Assembly: GCA_032433765.1 (NCBI GenBank)
Contig: JAVIAB010000124.1
Coordinates: 71,535,746-71,599,745 of the forward strand
Direction: 5' to 3'
DNA from: Megaustenia siamemsis
Lineage: Eukaryota > Mollusca > Gastropoda > Stylommatophora > Ariophantidae
Length of the DNA stretch: 64,000 nt
The notes beneath the pieces were generated by a model. The model ran no database searches and was not told the origin of the DNA. It saw only the letters and a program-made list of their open reading frames with translations. This document shows, piece by piece, positions 24,831 through 39,800 of the stretch (positions within the stretch are counted from its first letter, which is position 1; the number at the start of each line of letters is the position of its first letter). A program made the translations under genes and the position numbers.

Positions 24831-27800
24831 TGAAGATGAGTGAGACAGAGATCCAAATGGAAGAAGTATGCGGCACATGATGATGAAGATGAGTGAGACA
24901 GAGATCCAAATGGAAGAAGTATGCGGCACATGATGATGGAGATGAGTGAGACAGAAATCCAAATGGAAGAAGTATGCGGCACATGATGATGAAGATGAGT
25001 GAGACAGAGATCCAAATGGAAGAAGTATGCGGCACATGATGATGAAGATGAGTGAGACAGAGATCCAAATGGAAGAAGTATGCGCACATGATGATGATGA
25101 AGATGAGTGAGACAGAGACCCAAATGGAAGAAGTATTGGCACATGATGATGGAGATGAGTGAGACAGAGATTCAAATGAAGAAGTATGCGCACATGATGA
25201 TGGAGATGAGTGAGACAGAGATTCAAATGGAAGAAGTATGCGGCACATGATGATGGAGATGAGTGAGACAGAGATTCAAATGGAAGAAGTATGCGCACAT
25301 GATGATGATGAAGATGAGTGAGACAGAGATCAAATGCAAGAAGTATGCCGCACATGATGTTGATGATGAGTGAAATAGAAGCCCAAATGCAAGAAGTATG
25401 CGGCACATGATGATGATGTTGATGTGTGAGACATATATCCAATGCAAGAAGTATGCAGCACATGATGATAATGATGATGAGTGAGACATATATCCCAATG
25501 CAAGAAGTATGCAGCACATGATGATAATGATGATGAGTGAGATAGAGATCCAAATGGAATAAGTATGCGGCACATGATGACGATGAAGATGAATGAGACA
25601 GAGAATCAAATGGAATAAGTATGCGGCACATGATGAGTGAGACTGAGATTCAAATGGAAGAAGTATATAGCACATGATGATGATGAAGAAGAGTGAGACA
25701 GAGATTCATTTGCAAGAAGTATGCGGGACATGATGATGATGAAGATGAGTGAGACAGAGATTCAAATGGAAGAAGTATGCGGCACATGACGATGGAGATG
25801 AGTGAGACAGAGATCCAAATGGAAGAAGTATGTGGCACATGATGATGGATATGAGTGAGACAGAGATCCAAATGGAAGAAGTATGCGCACATGATGATGA
25901 AGATGAGTGAGACAGAGATTCAAATGGAAGAAGTATGCGGCACGTGATGATGATGAAGATGAGTGAGACAGAGATCAAATGGAAGAAGTATGCGGCACAT
26001 GATGATGGAGATGAATGAGACAGAGATTCAAATGGAAGAAGTATATAGCACATGATGATGATGAAGATGAGTGAGACAGAGATTCAATTGCAAGAAGTAT
26101 GCGGCACATGATGATGGAGATGATTGAGAGATCCAAATGGAAGAAGTATGTGGCACATGATGATGGATATGAGTGAGACAGAGATCCAATGGAAGAAGTA
26201 TGCGCACATGATGATGGAGATGAGTGAGACAGAGATTCAAATGGAAGAAGTATGCGGCACATGATGATGATGAAGATGAGTGAGACAGAGATCCAAATGG
26301 AAGAAGTATGCGGCACATGATGATGAAGATGAGTGAGACAGAGATCCAAATGGCAGAAGTATGCGGCACATGATGATGGAGATGAGTGAGACAGAGATTC
26401 AAATGGAAGAAGTATGCGGCACATGATGATGAAGATGAGTGAGACAGAGATTCAAATGGCAGAAGTATGCGGCACATGATGATGGAGATGAGTGAGACAT
26501 AGATTCAAATGGAAGAAGTATGCGCACATGATGATGATGAAGATGAGTGAGACAGAGATCCAAATTGAAGAAGTATGAGCACATGATGATGATGAAGATG
26601 AGTGAGACAGAGATCCAAATGGAAGAAGTATGCGGCACATGATGATGAAGATGAGTGAGACAGAGATCCAAATGGAAGAAGTATGCGGCACATGATGATG
26701 AAAATGAGTGAGACAGAGATCCAAATGGAAGAAGTATGCGGCACATGATGATGGAGATGAGTGAGACAGAGATCCAAATGGAAGAAGTATGCGGCACATG
26801 ATGATGAAGATGAGTGAGACAGAGATCCAAATGGAAGAAGTATGCGGCACATGATGATGAGATGAGTGAGACAGAGATCCAAATGGAAGAAGTATGCGCA
26901 CATGATGATGAAGATGAGTGAGACAGAGATTCAAATGGAAGAAGTATGCGGCACATGATGATGGAGATGAGTGAGACAGATTCAAATGGAAGAAGTATGC
27001 GGCACATGATGATGGAGATGAGTGAGACAGAGATTCAAATGGAAGAAGTATGGCACATGATGATGGAGATGAGTGAGACAGAGATTCAAATGGAAGAAGT
27101 ATGCGCACATGATGATGGAGATGAGTGAGACAGAGATTCAAATGGAAGAAGTATGCGGCACATGATGATGGAGATGAGTGAGACAGAGATTCAAATGGAA
27201 GAAGTATGCGCACATGATGATGATGAAAATGAGTGAGACAGAGATCCAAATGGCAGAAGTATGCGGCACATGATGATGGAGATGAGTGAGACAGAGATCC
27301 AAATGCAAGAAGAATGCCGCACATGATGATGATGATGAGTGAAATAGAGGCCCAAATGCAAGAAGTATGCGGCACATGATGATGATGATGATGTGTGAGA
27401 CATATATCCCAATGCAAGAAGTATGCGGCACATGATGATAATGATGATGAGTGAGACAGATATCCAAATGGAATAAGTATGCGGCACATGATGACGATGA
27501 AGATGAGTGAGACAGAGAATCAAATGGAAGAAGTATGCGGCACATGATGAGTGAGACTGAGATTCAAATGGAAGAAGTATATAGCACATGATGATGATGA
27601 AGAAGAGTGAGACAGAGATTCATTTGCAAGAAGTATGCGCACATGATGATGATGAAGATGAGTGAGACAGAGATTCAAATGGAAGAAGTATGCGGCACAT
27701 GACGATGGAGATGAGTGAGACAGAGATCCAAATGGAAGAAGTATGCGGCACATGATGATGGATATGAGTGAGACAGAGATCCAAATGGAAGAAGTATGCG

Positions 27801-30800
27801 CACATGATGATGGAGATGAGTGAGACAGAGATTCAAATGGAAGAAGTATGCGGCACATGATGATGATGAAGATGAGTGAGACAGAGATCCAAATGGAAGA
27901 TGTATGCGGCACATGATGATGAAGATGAGTGAGACAGAGATCCAAATGGAAGAAGTATGCGGCACATGATGATGAAGATGAGTGAGACAGAAATCCAAAT
28001 GGAAGAAGTGTGCGGCACATGATGATGGAGATGAGTGAGACAGAGATTCAAATGGAAGAAGTATGCGCACATGATGATGAAGATGAGTGAGACAGCGATT
28101 TAAATGGAAGAAGTATGCGGCACATGATGATGGAGATGAGTGAGACAGAGATTCAAATGGAAGAAGTATGCGCACATGATGATGATGAAGATGAGTGAGA
28201 CAGAGATCAAATGGAAGAAGTATGCGCACATGATGATGAAGAAGATGAGTGAGACAGAGATCCAAATGGAAGAAGTATGCGCACATGATGATGATGAAGA
28301 TGAGTGAGACAGAGATCCAAATGGAAGAAGTATGCGGCACATGATGATGGAGATGAGTGAGACAGAGATCCAAATGCAAGAAGTATGCGGCACATGATGA
28401 TGATGATGAGTGAAATAGAGTCCAAATGCAAGAAGTATGCGGCACATGATGATGATGATGATGAGTGAGACAGAGATCAAATGCAAGAAGTATGCGGCAC
28501 ATGATGATAATGATGATGAGTGAGACAGATATCCAAATGCAAGAAGTATGCGGCACATGATGATGATGGAGATGAGTGAGAATGAGATTCAAATGGAAGA
28601 AGTATGCGCACATGATGACGATGAAGATGAGTGAGACAGAGATTCAAATGGAAGAAGTATGCGGCACATGATGAGTGAGACAGAGATTCAAATGGAAGAA
28701 GTATGTGGCACATGATGATGATGAAGATGAAAGACAGAGATCCAAATGGAAGAAGTATGCGGCACATGATGATGAAGATGAGTGAGACAGAGATTCAAAT
28801 GGAAGAAGTATGCGGCACATGATGATGGAGATGAGTGAGACAGATTCAAATGGAAGAAGTATGCGGCACATGATGATGAAGATGAGTGAGACAGAGATTC
28901 AAATGGAAGAAGTATGCGGCACATGATGATGGAGATGAGTGAGACAGATTCAAATGGAAGAAGTATGCGGCACATGATGATGAAGATGAGTGAGACAGAG
29001 ATTCAAATGGAAGAAGTATGCGGCACATGATGATGATGATGAGTGAGACAGAGATCCAAATGGAAGAAGTATGCGGCACATGATGATGATGAAGATGAGT
29101 GAGACAGAGATTCAAATGGAAGAAGTATGCGGCACATGATGATGGAGATGAGTGAGACAGATTCAAATGGAAGAAGTATGCGGCACATGATGATGAAGAT
29201 GAGTGAGACAGAGATTCAAATGGAAGAAGTATGCGGCACATGATGATGAAGATGAGTGAGACAGAGATTCAAATGGAAGAAGTATGCGGCACATGATGGA
29301 GATGAATGAGACAGAGATTCAAATGGAAGAAGTATGCGCACATGATGATGATGAAGATGAGTGAGACAGAGATCAAATGGAAGAAGTATGCGCACATGAT
29401 GATGATGATGATGATGAGACAGAGTTCCAAATGGAAGAAGTATGCGCACATGATGATGATGAAGATGAGTGAGACAGAGATCCAAATGGAAGAAGTATGC
29501 GGCACATGATGATGGAGATGAGTGAGACAGAGATCCAAATGGAAGAAGTATGCGCACATGATGATGAAGATGAGTGAGACAGAGATTCAAATGGAAGAAG
29601 TATGCGGCACATGATGATGGAGATGAGTGAGACAGAGATTCAAATGGAAGAAGTATGCGCACATGATGATGATGAAAATGAGTGAGACAGAGATCCAAAT
29701 GGCAGAAGTATGCGGCACATGATGATGGAGATGAGTGAGACAGAGATCCAAATGCAAGAAGAATGCGGCACATGATGATGATGATGAGTGAAATAGAGGC
29801 CCAAATGCAAGAAGTATGCGGCACATGATGATGATGATGATGAGTGAGACATATATCCCAATGCAAGAAGTATGCGGCACATGATGATAATGATGATGAG
29901 TGAGACAGATATCCAAATGGAATAAGTATGCGGCACATGATGACGATGAAGATGAGTGAGACAGAGAATCAAATGGAAGAAGTATGCGGCACATGATGAT
30001 TGAGACTGAGATTCAAATGGAAGAAGTATATAGCACATGATGATGATGAAGATGAGTGAGACAGAGATTCATTTGCAAGAAGTATGCGGCACATGATGAT
30101 GATGAAGATGAGTGAGACAGAGATTCAAATGGAAGAAGTATGCGGCACATGATGATGGAGATGAGTGAGACAGAGATCCAAATGGAAGAAGTATGCGCAC
30201 ATGATGATGGAGATGAGTGAGACAGAGATTCAAATGGAAGAAGTATGCGGCATGTGATGATGATGAGATGAGTGAGACAGAGATCCAAATGGAAGAAGTA
30301 TGCGGCACATGATGATGAAGATGAGTGAGACAGAGATCCAAATGGAAGTATGCGGCACATGATGATGAAGATGAGTGAGACAGAGATCCAAATGGCAGAA
30401 GTATGCGGCACATGATGATGGAGATGAGTGAGACAGAGATTAAAATGGAAGAAGTATGCGGCACATGATGATGAAGATGAGTGAGACAGAGATTCAAATG
30501 GAAGAAGTATGCGGCACATGATGATGGAGATGAGTGAGACATAGATTCAAATGGAAGAAGTATGCGCACATGATGATGATGAAGATGAGTGAGACAGAGA
30601 TCAAATGGAAGAAGTATGCGCACATGATGATGATGAAGATGAGTGAGACAGAGATCCAAATGGAAGAAGTATGCGCACATGATGATGATGAAGATGAGTG
30701 AGACAGAGATCCAAATGGCAGAAGTATGCGGCACATGATGATGGAGATGAGTGAGACAGAGATCCAAATGCAAGAAGAATGCGGCACATGATGATGATGA

Positions 30801-33800
30801 TGAGTGAAATAGAGGTCCAAATGCAAGAAGTATGCGGCACATGATGATGATGATGATGAGTGAGACATAGATCCCAATGCAAGAAGTATGCGGCACATGA
30901 TGATAATGATGATGAGTGAGACAGATATCCAAATGCAAGAAGTATGCGGCACATGATGATGATGGAGATGAGTGAGAAGAGATTCAAATGGAAGAAGTAT
31001 GCAGCACATGATGACGATGAAGATGAGTGAGACAGAGATTCAAATGGAAGAAGTATGCGGCACATGATGAGTGAGACAGAGATTCAAATGGAAGAAGTAT
31101 GTGGCACATGATGATGATGAAGATGAGTGAGACAGAGATTCATTTGGAAGAAGTATGCGGCACATGATGATGGAGATGAGTGAGACAGAGATTCAAATGG
31201 AAGAAGTATGCGGCACATGATGATGAAGATGAGTGAGACAGAGATCCAAATGGAAGAAGTATGCGGCACATGACGATGAAGATGAGTGAGACAGAGATCC
31301 AAATGGAAGAAGTATGCGCCACATGATGATGGAGATGAGTGAGACAGAGATTCAAATGGAAGAAGTATGCGGCACATGACGATGAAGATGAGTGAGACAG
31401 AGATTCAAATGGAAGAAGTATGCGCACATGATGATGGAGATGAGTGAGACAGAGATTCAAATGGAAGAAGTATGCGGCACATGATGATGGAGATGAGTGA
31501 GACAGAGATTCAAATGGAAGAAGTATGCGCACATGATGATGATGAAAATGAGTGAGACAGAGATCCAAATGGAAGAAGTATGCGCACATGATGATGAAGA
31601 TGAGTGAGACAGAGATTCAAATGGAAGAAGTATGCGGCACATGATGATGGAGATGAGTGAGACAGAGATTCAAATGGAAGAAGTATGCACACATGATGAT
31701 GGAGATGAGTGAGACAGATTCAAATGGAAGAAGTATGCGGCACATGATGATGGAGATGAGTGAGACAGAGATTCAAATGGAAGAAGTATGCGGCACATGA
31801 TGATGATGAAGATGAGTGAGACAGAGATCCAAATGGAAGAAGTATGCGGCACATGATGATGATGAAGATGAGTGAGACAGAGATCCAAATGGAAGAAGTA
31901 TGCGGCACATGATGATGAAGATGAGTGAGACAGAGATCCAAATGGAAGAAGTATGCGGCACATGATGATGAAGATGAGTGAGACAGAGATTTAAATGGCA
32001 GAAGTATGCGGCACATGATGATGGAGATGAGTGAGACAGAGATTCAAATGGAAGAAATATGCGGCACATGATGATGAAGATGAGTGAAACAGAGATCGAA
32101 ATGGAAGAAGTATGCGCCACATGATGATGATGATGATGAGTGAGACAGAGATTCAAATGGAAGAAGTATGCGGCACATGATGATGGAGATGAGTGAGACA
32201 GAGATTCAAATGGAAGAAGTATGCAGCACATGATGATGAGTGAGACAGAGATTCAAATGGAAGAAGTATGTGGAACATGATGATGATGATGATGAGTGAG
32301 ACAGAGATCCCAATGCAAGAAGTATGCGGCACATGATGATAATGATGATGAGTGAGACAGAGATTCAAATGGAAGAAGTATGCGGCACTTGATGACGATG
32401 AAGATGAGTGAGACAGAGATTCAAATGGAAGAAGTATGCGGCACATGATGATGATGAAGATGAGTGAGACAGAGATTCAAATGGAAGAAGTATGCGGCAC
32501 ATGATGACGATGAAGATGAGTGAGACAGAGATTCAAATGGAAGAAGTATGCGGCACATGATGATGAAGATGAGTGAGACAGATTCAAATGGAAGAAGTAT
32601 GCAGCACATGATGATGAGTGAAATAGAGGCCCAAATGCAAGAAGTATGCGGCACATGATGATGATGATGATGTGTGAGACATATATCCAATGAAAGAAGT
32701 ATGCAGCACATGATGATAATGATGATGAGTGAGACAGAGATCCAAATGGAATAAGTATGCGGCACATGATGACGATGAAGATGAGTGAGACAGAGAATCA
32801 AATGGAAGAAGTATGCGGCACATGATGAGTGAGACTGAGATTCAAATGGAAGAAGTATATAGCACATGATGATGATGATGATGAGTGAGACAGAGATTCA
32901 TTTGGAAGAAGTATGCGGCACATGATGATGATGAAGATGAGTGAGACAGAGATTCAAATGGAAGAAGTATGCGGCACATGATGATGGAGATGAGTGAGAC
33001 AGAGATCCAAATGGAAGAAGTATGTGGCACATGATGATGGATATGAGTGAGACAGAGATCCAAATGGAAGAAGTATGCGCACATGATGATGGAGATGATT
33101 GAGACAGAGATCCAAATGGAAGAAGTATGCGGCATGTGATGATGATGAAGCTGAGTGAGACAGAGATCCAAATGGAAGAAGTATGCGGCACATGATGATG
33201 AAGATGAGTGAGACAGAGATCCAAATGGAAGTATGCTGCACATGATGATGAATATGAGTGAGACAGAAATCCAAATGGCATGAGTGTGCGGTACATGATG
33301 ATGGAGATGAATGAGACAGAGATTCAAATGGAAGAAGTATGCGGCACATGATGATGAAGATGAGAGAGACAGCGATTAAATGGCAGAAGTATGCGGCACA
33401 TGATGATGGAGATGAATGAGACATAGATTCAAATGGAAGAAGTATGCGCACATGATGATGGAGATGAGTGAGACAGAGTTCGAAATGAAGAAGTATGAGC
33501 ACATGATGATGATGAAGATGAGTGAGACAGAGATCCAAATGGAAGAAGTATGCGCACATGATGATGATGAAGATGAGTGAGACAGAGATCCAAATGGCAG
33601 AAGTATGCGGCACATGATGATGGAGATGAGTGAGACAGAGATCCAAATGCAAGAAGAATGCGGCACATGATGATGATGATGAGTGAAATAGAGATCCAAA
33701 TGCAAGAAGTATGCGGCACATGATGATGATGATGATGAGTGAGACAGAGATCCCAATGCAAGAAGTATGCGGCACATGATGATAATGATGATGAGTGAGA

Positions 33801-36800
33801 CAGAGATCCAAATGCAAGAAGTATGCGGCACATGATGATGATGGAGATGAGTGAGACAGAGATTCAAATGGAAGAAGTATGCAGCACATGATGACGATGA
33901 AGATGAGTGAGACAGAGATTAAATGGAAGAAGTATGCGGCACATGATGAGTGAGACAGAGATTCAAATGGAAGAAGTATGTGGCACATGATGATGATGAA
34001 GATGAGTGAGACAGAGATTCAAATGGAAGAAGTATGTGGCACATGATGATGATGAAGATGAGTGAGACAGAGATTCAAATGGAAGAAGTATGCGGCACAT
34101 GATGATGGAGATGAGTGAGACAGAGATCCAAATAGAAGAAGTATGCGGCACATGACGATGAAGATGAGTGAGACAGAGATCCAAATGGAAGAAGTATGCG
34201 CACATGATGATGATGAAGATGAGTGAGACAGAGATTCAAATGGAAGAAGTATGCGGCACATGACGATAAAGATGAGTGAGACAGAGATCCAAATGGAAGA
34301 AGTATGCGGCACATGATGATGATGATGAAGATGAATGAGACAGAGATCCAATGGAAGAAGTTTGCGCACATGATGATGATGAAGATGAGTGAGACATAGA
34401 TCCAAATGGAAGAAGTATGCGGCACATGATGATGGAGATGAGTGAGACAGATTCAAATGGAAGAAGTATGTGCACATGATGATGGAGATGAGTGAGACAG
34501 ATTCAAATGGAAGAAGTATGCGGCACATGATGATGAAGATGAGTGAGACAGAGATTCAAATGGAAGAAGTATGCGGCACATGACGATGAAGATTAGTGAG
34601 GCATAGATCCAAATGGAAGAAGTATGCGGCACATGACGATGAAGATGAGTGAGACAGAGATCCAAATGGAAGAAGTATGCGCCACATGATGATGGAGATG
34701 AGTGAGACAGAGATTCAAATGGAAGAAGTATGCGGCACATGATGATGAAGATGAGTGAGACAGAGATTCAAATGGAAGAAATATGCGCACATGATGATGG
34801 AGATGAGTTAGACAGAGATTCAAATGGAAGAAGTATGCAGCACATGATGATGGAGATGAGTGAGACAGAGATTCAAATGGAAGAAGTATGCGCACATGAT
34901 GATGATGAAAATGAGTGAGACAGAGATCCAAATGGAAGAAGTATGCGCACATGATGATGAAGATGAGTGAGACAGAGATTCAAATGGAAGAAGTATGCGG
35001 CACATGATGATGGAGATGAGTGAGACAGAGATTCAAATGGAAGAAGTATGCACACATGATGATGGAGATGAGTGAGACAGATTCAAATGGAAGAATTTGC
35101 GGCACATGATGATGGAGATGAGTGAGACAGAGATTCAAATGGAAGAAGTATGCGGCACATGATGATGATGAAGATGAGTGAGACAGAGATCCAAATGGAA
35201 GAAGTATGCGGCACATGATGATGATGAAGATGAGTGAGACAGAGATCCAAATGGAAGAAGTATGCGGCACATGATGATGAAGATGAGTGAGACAGAGATC
35301 CAAATGGAAGAAGTATGCGGCACATGATGATAAAGATGAGTGAGACAGAGATTTAAATGGCATAAGTGTGCGGCACATGATGATGGAGATGAGTGAGACA
35401 GAGATTCAAATGGAAGAAGTATGCGGCACATGATGATGAAGATGAGTGAAACAGAGATCGAAATGGAAGAAGTATGCGCCACATGATGATGATGATGATG
35501 AGTGAGACAGAGATCCAAATGGAAGAAGTATGCGCACATGATGATGATGAAGATGAGTGAGACAGAGATTCAAATGGAAGAAGTATGCGGCACATGATGA
35601 TGGAGATGAGTGAGACAGAGATACAAATGGAAGAAGTATGCAGCACATGATGATGAGTGAGACAGAGATTCAAATGGAAGAAGTATGTGGAACATGATGA
35701 TGATGATGATGAGTGAGACATAGATCCCAATGCAAGAAGTATGCTGCACATGATGATAATGATGATGAGTGAGACAGAGATTCAAATGGAAGAAGTATGC
35801 GGCACTTGATGACGATGAAGATGAGTGAGACAGACATTCAAATGGAAGAAGTATGCGGCACATGATGATGATGAAGATGAGAGAGACAGAGATTCAAATG
35901 GAAGAAGTATGCGGCACTTGATGACGATGAAGATGAGTGAGACAGAGATTCAAATGGAAGAAGTATGCGGCACATGATGATGAAGATGAGTGAGACAGAG
36001 ATTCAAATGGAAGAAGTATGCAGCACATGATGATGAGTGAAATAGAGGTCCAAATGCAAGAAGTATGCGGCACATGATGATGATGATGATGTGTGAGACA
36101 TATATCCCAATGAAAGAAGTATGCAGCACATGATGATAATGATGATGAGTGAGACAGATATCCAAATGGAATAAGTATGCGGCACATGATGACGATGAAG
36201 ATGAGTGAGACAGAGAATCAAATGGAATAAGTATGCGGCACATGATGAGTGAGACTGAGATTCAAATGGAAGAAGTATATAGCACATGATGATGATGATG
36301 ATGAGTGAGACAGAGATTCATTTGAAGAAGTATGCGGCACATGATGATGATGAAGATGAGTGAGACAGAGATTCAAATGGAAGAAGTATGCGGCACATGA
36401 TGATGGAGATGAGTGAGACAGAGATCCAAATGGAAGAAGTATGTGGCACATGATGATGGATATGAGTGAGACAGAGATCCAAATGGAAGAAGTATGCGCA
36501 CATGATGATGGAGATGAGTGAGACAGAGATCCAAATGGAAGAAGTATGCGGCATGTGATGATGATGAAGCTGAGTGAGACAGAGATCCAAATGGAAGATG
36601 TATGCGGCACATGATGATGAAGATGAGTGAGACAGAGATCCAAATGGAAGTATGCGGCACATGATGATGAAGATGAGTGAGACAGAAATCCAAATGGCAT
36701 GAGTGTGCGGTACATGATGATGGAGATGAATGAGACAGAGATTCAAATGGAAGAAGTATGCGGCACATGATGATGAAGATGAGTGAGACAGCGATTTAAA

Positions 36801-39800
36801 TGGCAGAAGTATGCGGCACATGATGATGGAGATGAATGAGACATAGATTCAAATGGAAGAAGTATGCAGCACATGATGACGATGAAGATGAGTGAGACAG
36901 AGATTAAATGGAAGAAGTATGCGGCACATGATGAGTGAGACAGAGATTCAAATGGAAGAAGTATGTGGCACATGATGATGATGAAGATGAGTGAGACAGA
37001 GATTCAAATGGAAGAAGTATGCGGCACATGATGATGGAGATGAGTGAGACAGAGATTCAAATGGAAGAAGTATGCGGCACATGACGATGAAGATTAGTGA
37101 GGCATAGATCCAAATGGAAGAAGTATGCGGCACATGATGATGAAGATGAGTGAGACAGAGATCCAAATGGAAGAAGTATGCGCCACATGATGATGGAGAT
37201 GAGTGAGACAGAGATTCAAATGGAAGAAGTATGCGGCACATGATGATGAAGATGAGTGAGACAGAGATTCAAATGGAAGAAATATGCGCACATGATGATG
37301 GAGATGAGTTAGACAGAGATTCAAATGGAAGAAGTATGCGGCACATGATGATGGAGATGAGTGAGACAGAGATTCAAATGGAAGAAGTATGCGCACATGA
37401 TGATGATGAAAATGAGTGAGACAGAGATCCAAATGGAAGAAGTATGCGCACATGATGATGAAGATGAGTGAGACAGAGATTCAAATGGAAGAAGTATGCG
37501 GCACATGATGATGGAGATGAGTGAGACAGAGATTCAAATGGAAGAAGTATGCACACATGATGATGGAGATGAGTGAGACAGATTCAAATGGAAGAATTTG
37601 CGGCACATGATGATGGAGATGAGTGAGACAGAGATTCAAATGGAAGAAGTATGCGGCACATGATGATGATGAAGATGAGTGAGACAGAGATCCAAATGGA
37701 AGAAGTATGCGGCACATGATTATGAAGATGAGTGAGACAGAGATTTAAATGGCATAAGTGTGCGGCACATGATGATGGAGATGAGTGAGACAGAGTTTCA
37801 AATGGAAGAAATATGCGGCACATGATTATGAAGATGAGTGAAACAGAGATCGAAATGGAAGAAGTATGCGCCACATGATGATGATGATGATGAGTGAGAC
37901 AGAGATTCAAATGGAAGAAGTATGCGGCACATGATGATGGAGATGAGTGAGACAGAGATACAAATGGAAGAAGTATGCAGCACATGATGATGAGTGAGAC
38001 AGAGATTCAAATGGAAGAAGTATGTGGAACATGATGATGATGATGATGAGTGAGACATAGATCCCAATGCAAGAAGTATGCTGCACATGATGATAATGAT
38101 GATGAGTGAGACAGAGATTCAAATGGAAGAAGTATGCGGCACTTGATGACGATGAAGATGAGTGAGACAGAGATTCAAATGGAAGAAGTATGCGGCACAT
38201 GATGATGATGAAGATGAGAGAGACAGAGATTCAAATGGAAGAAGTATGCGGCACTTGATGACGATGAAGATGAGTGAGACAGAGATTCAAATGGAAGAAG
38301 TATGCGGCACATGATGATGAAGATGAGTGAGACAGAGATTCAAATGGAAGAAGTATGCAGCACATGATGATGAGTGAAATAGAGGCCCAAATGCAAGAAG
38401 TATGCGGCACATGATGATGATGATGATGTGTGAGACATATATCCCAATGAAAGAAGTGTGCAGCACATGATGATAATGATGATGAGTGAGACAGATATCC
38501 AAATGGAATAAGTATGCGGCACATGATGACGATGAAGATGAGTGAGACAGAGAATCAAATGGAATAAGTATGCGGCACATGATGAGTGAGACTGAGATTC
38601 AAATGGAAGAAGTATATAGCACATGATGATGATGATGATGAGTGAGACAGAGATTCATTTGTAAGAAGTATGCGGCACATGATGATGATGAAGATGAGTG
38701 AGACAGAGATTCAAATGGAAGAAGTATGCGGCACATGATGATGGAGATGAGTGAGACAGAGATCCAAATGGAAGAAGTATGTGGCACATGATGATGGATA
38801 TGAGTGAGACAGAGATCCAAATGGAAGAAGTATGCGCACATGATGATGGAGATGATTGAGACAGAGATCCAAATGGAAGAAGTATGCGGCATGTGATGAT
38901 GATGAAGCTGAGTGAGACAGAGATCCAAATGGAAGATGTATGCGGCACATGATGATGAAGATGAGTGAGACAGAGATCCAAATGGAAGTATGCTGCACAT
39001 GATGATGAATATGAGTGAGACAGAAATCCAAATGGCATGAGTGTGCGGTACATGATGATGGAGATGAATGAGACAGAGATTCAAATGGAAGAAGTATGCG
39101 GCACATGATGATGAAGATGAGAGAGACAGCGATTTAAATGGCAGAAGTATGCGGCACATGATGATGGAGATGAATGAGACATAGATTCAAATGGAAGAAG
39201 TATGCGCACATGATGATGGAGATGAGTGAGACAGAGATCGAAATTGAAGAAGTATGAGCACATGATGATGATGAAGATGAGTGAGACAGAGATCCAAATG
39301 GAAGAAGTATGCGCACATGATGATGATGAAGATGAGTGAGACAGAGATCCAAATGGCAGAAGTATGCGGCACATGATGATGGAGATGAGTGAGACAGAGA
39401 TCCAAATGCAAGAAGAATGCGGCACATGATGATGATGATGAGTGAAATAGAGGTCCAAATGCAAGAAGTATGCGGCACATGATGATGATGATGATGAGTG
39501 AGACATAGATCCCAATGCAAGAAGTATGCGGCACATGATGATAATGATGATGAGTGAGACAGATATCCAAATGCAAGAAGTATGCGGCACATGATGATGA
39601 TGGAGATGAGTGAGAATGAGATTCAAATGGAAGAAGTATGCAGCACATGATGACGATGAAGATGAGTGAGACAGAGATTAAAATGGAAGAAGTATGCGGC
39701 ACATGATGAGTGAGACAGAGATTCAAATGGAAGAAGTATGTGGCACATGATGATGATGAAGATGAGTGAGACAGAGATTCATTTGGAAGAAGTATGTGGC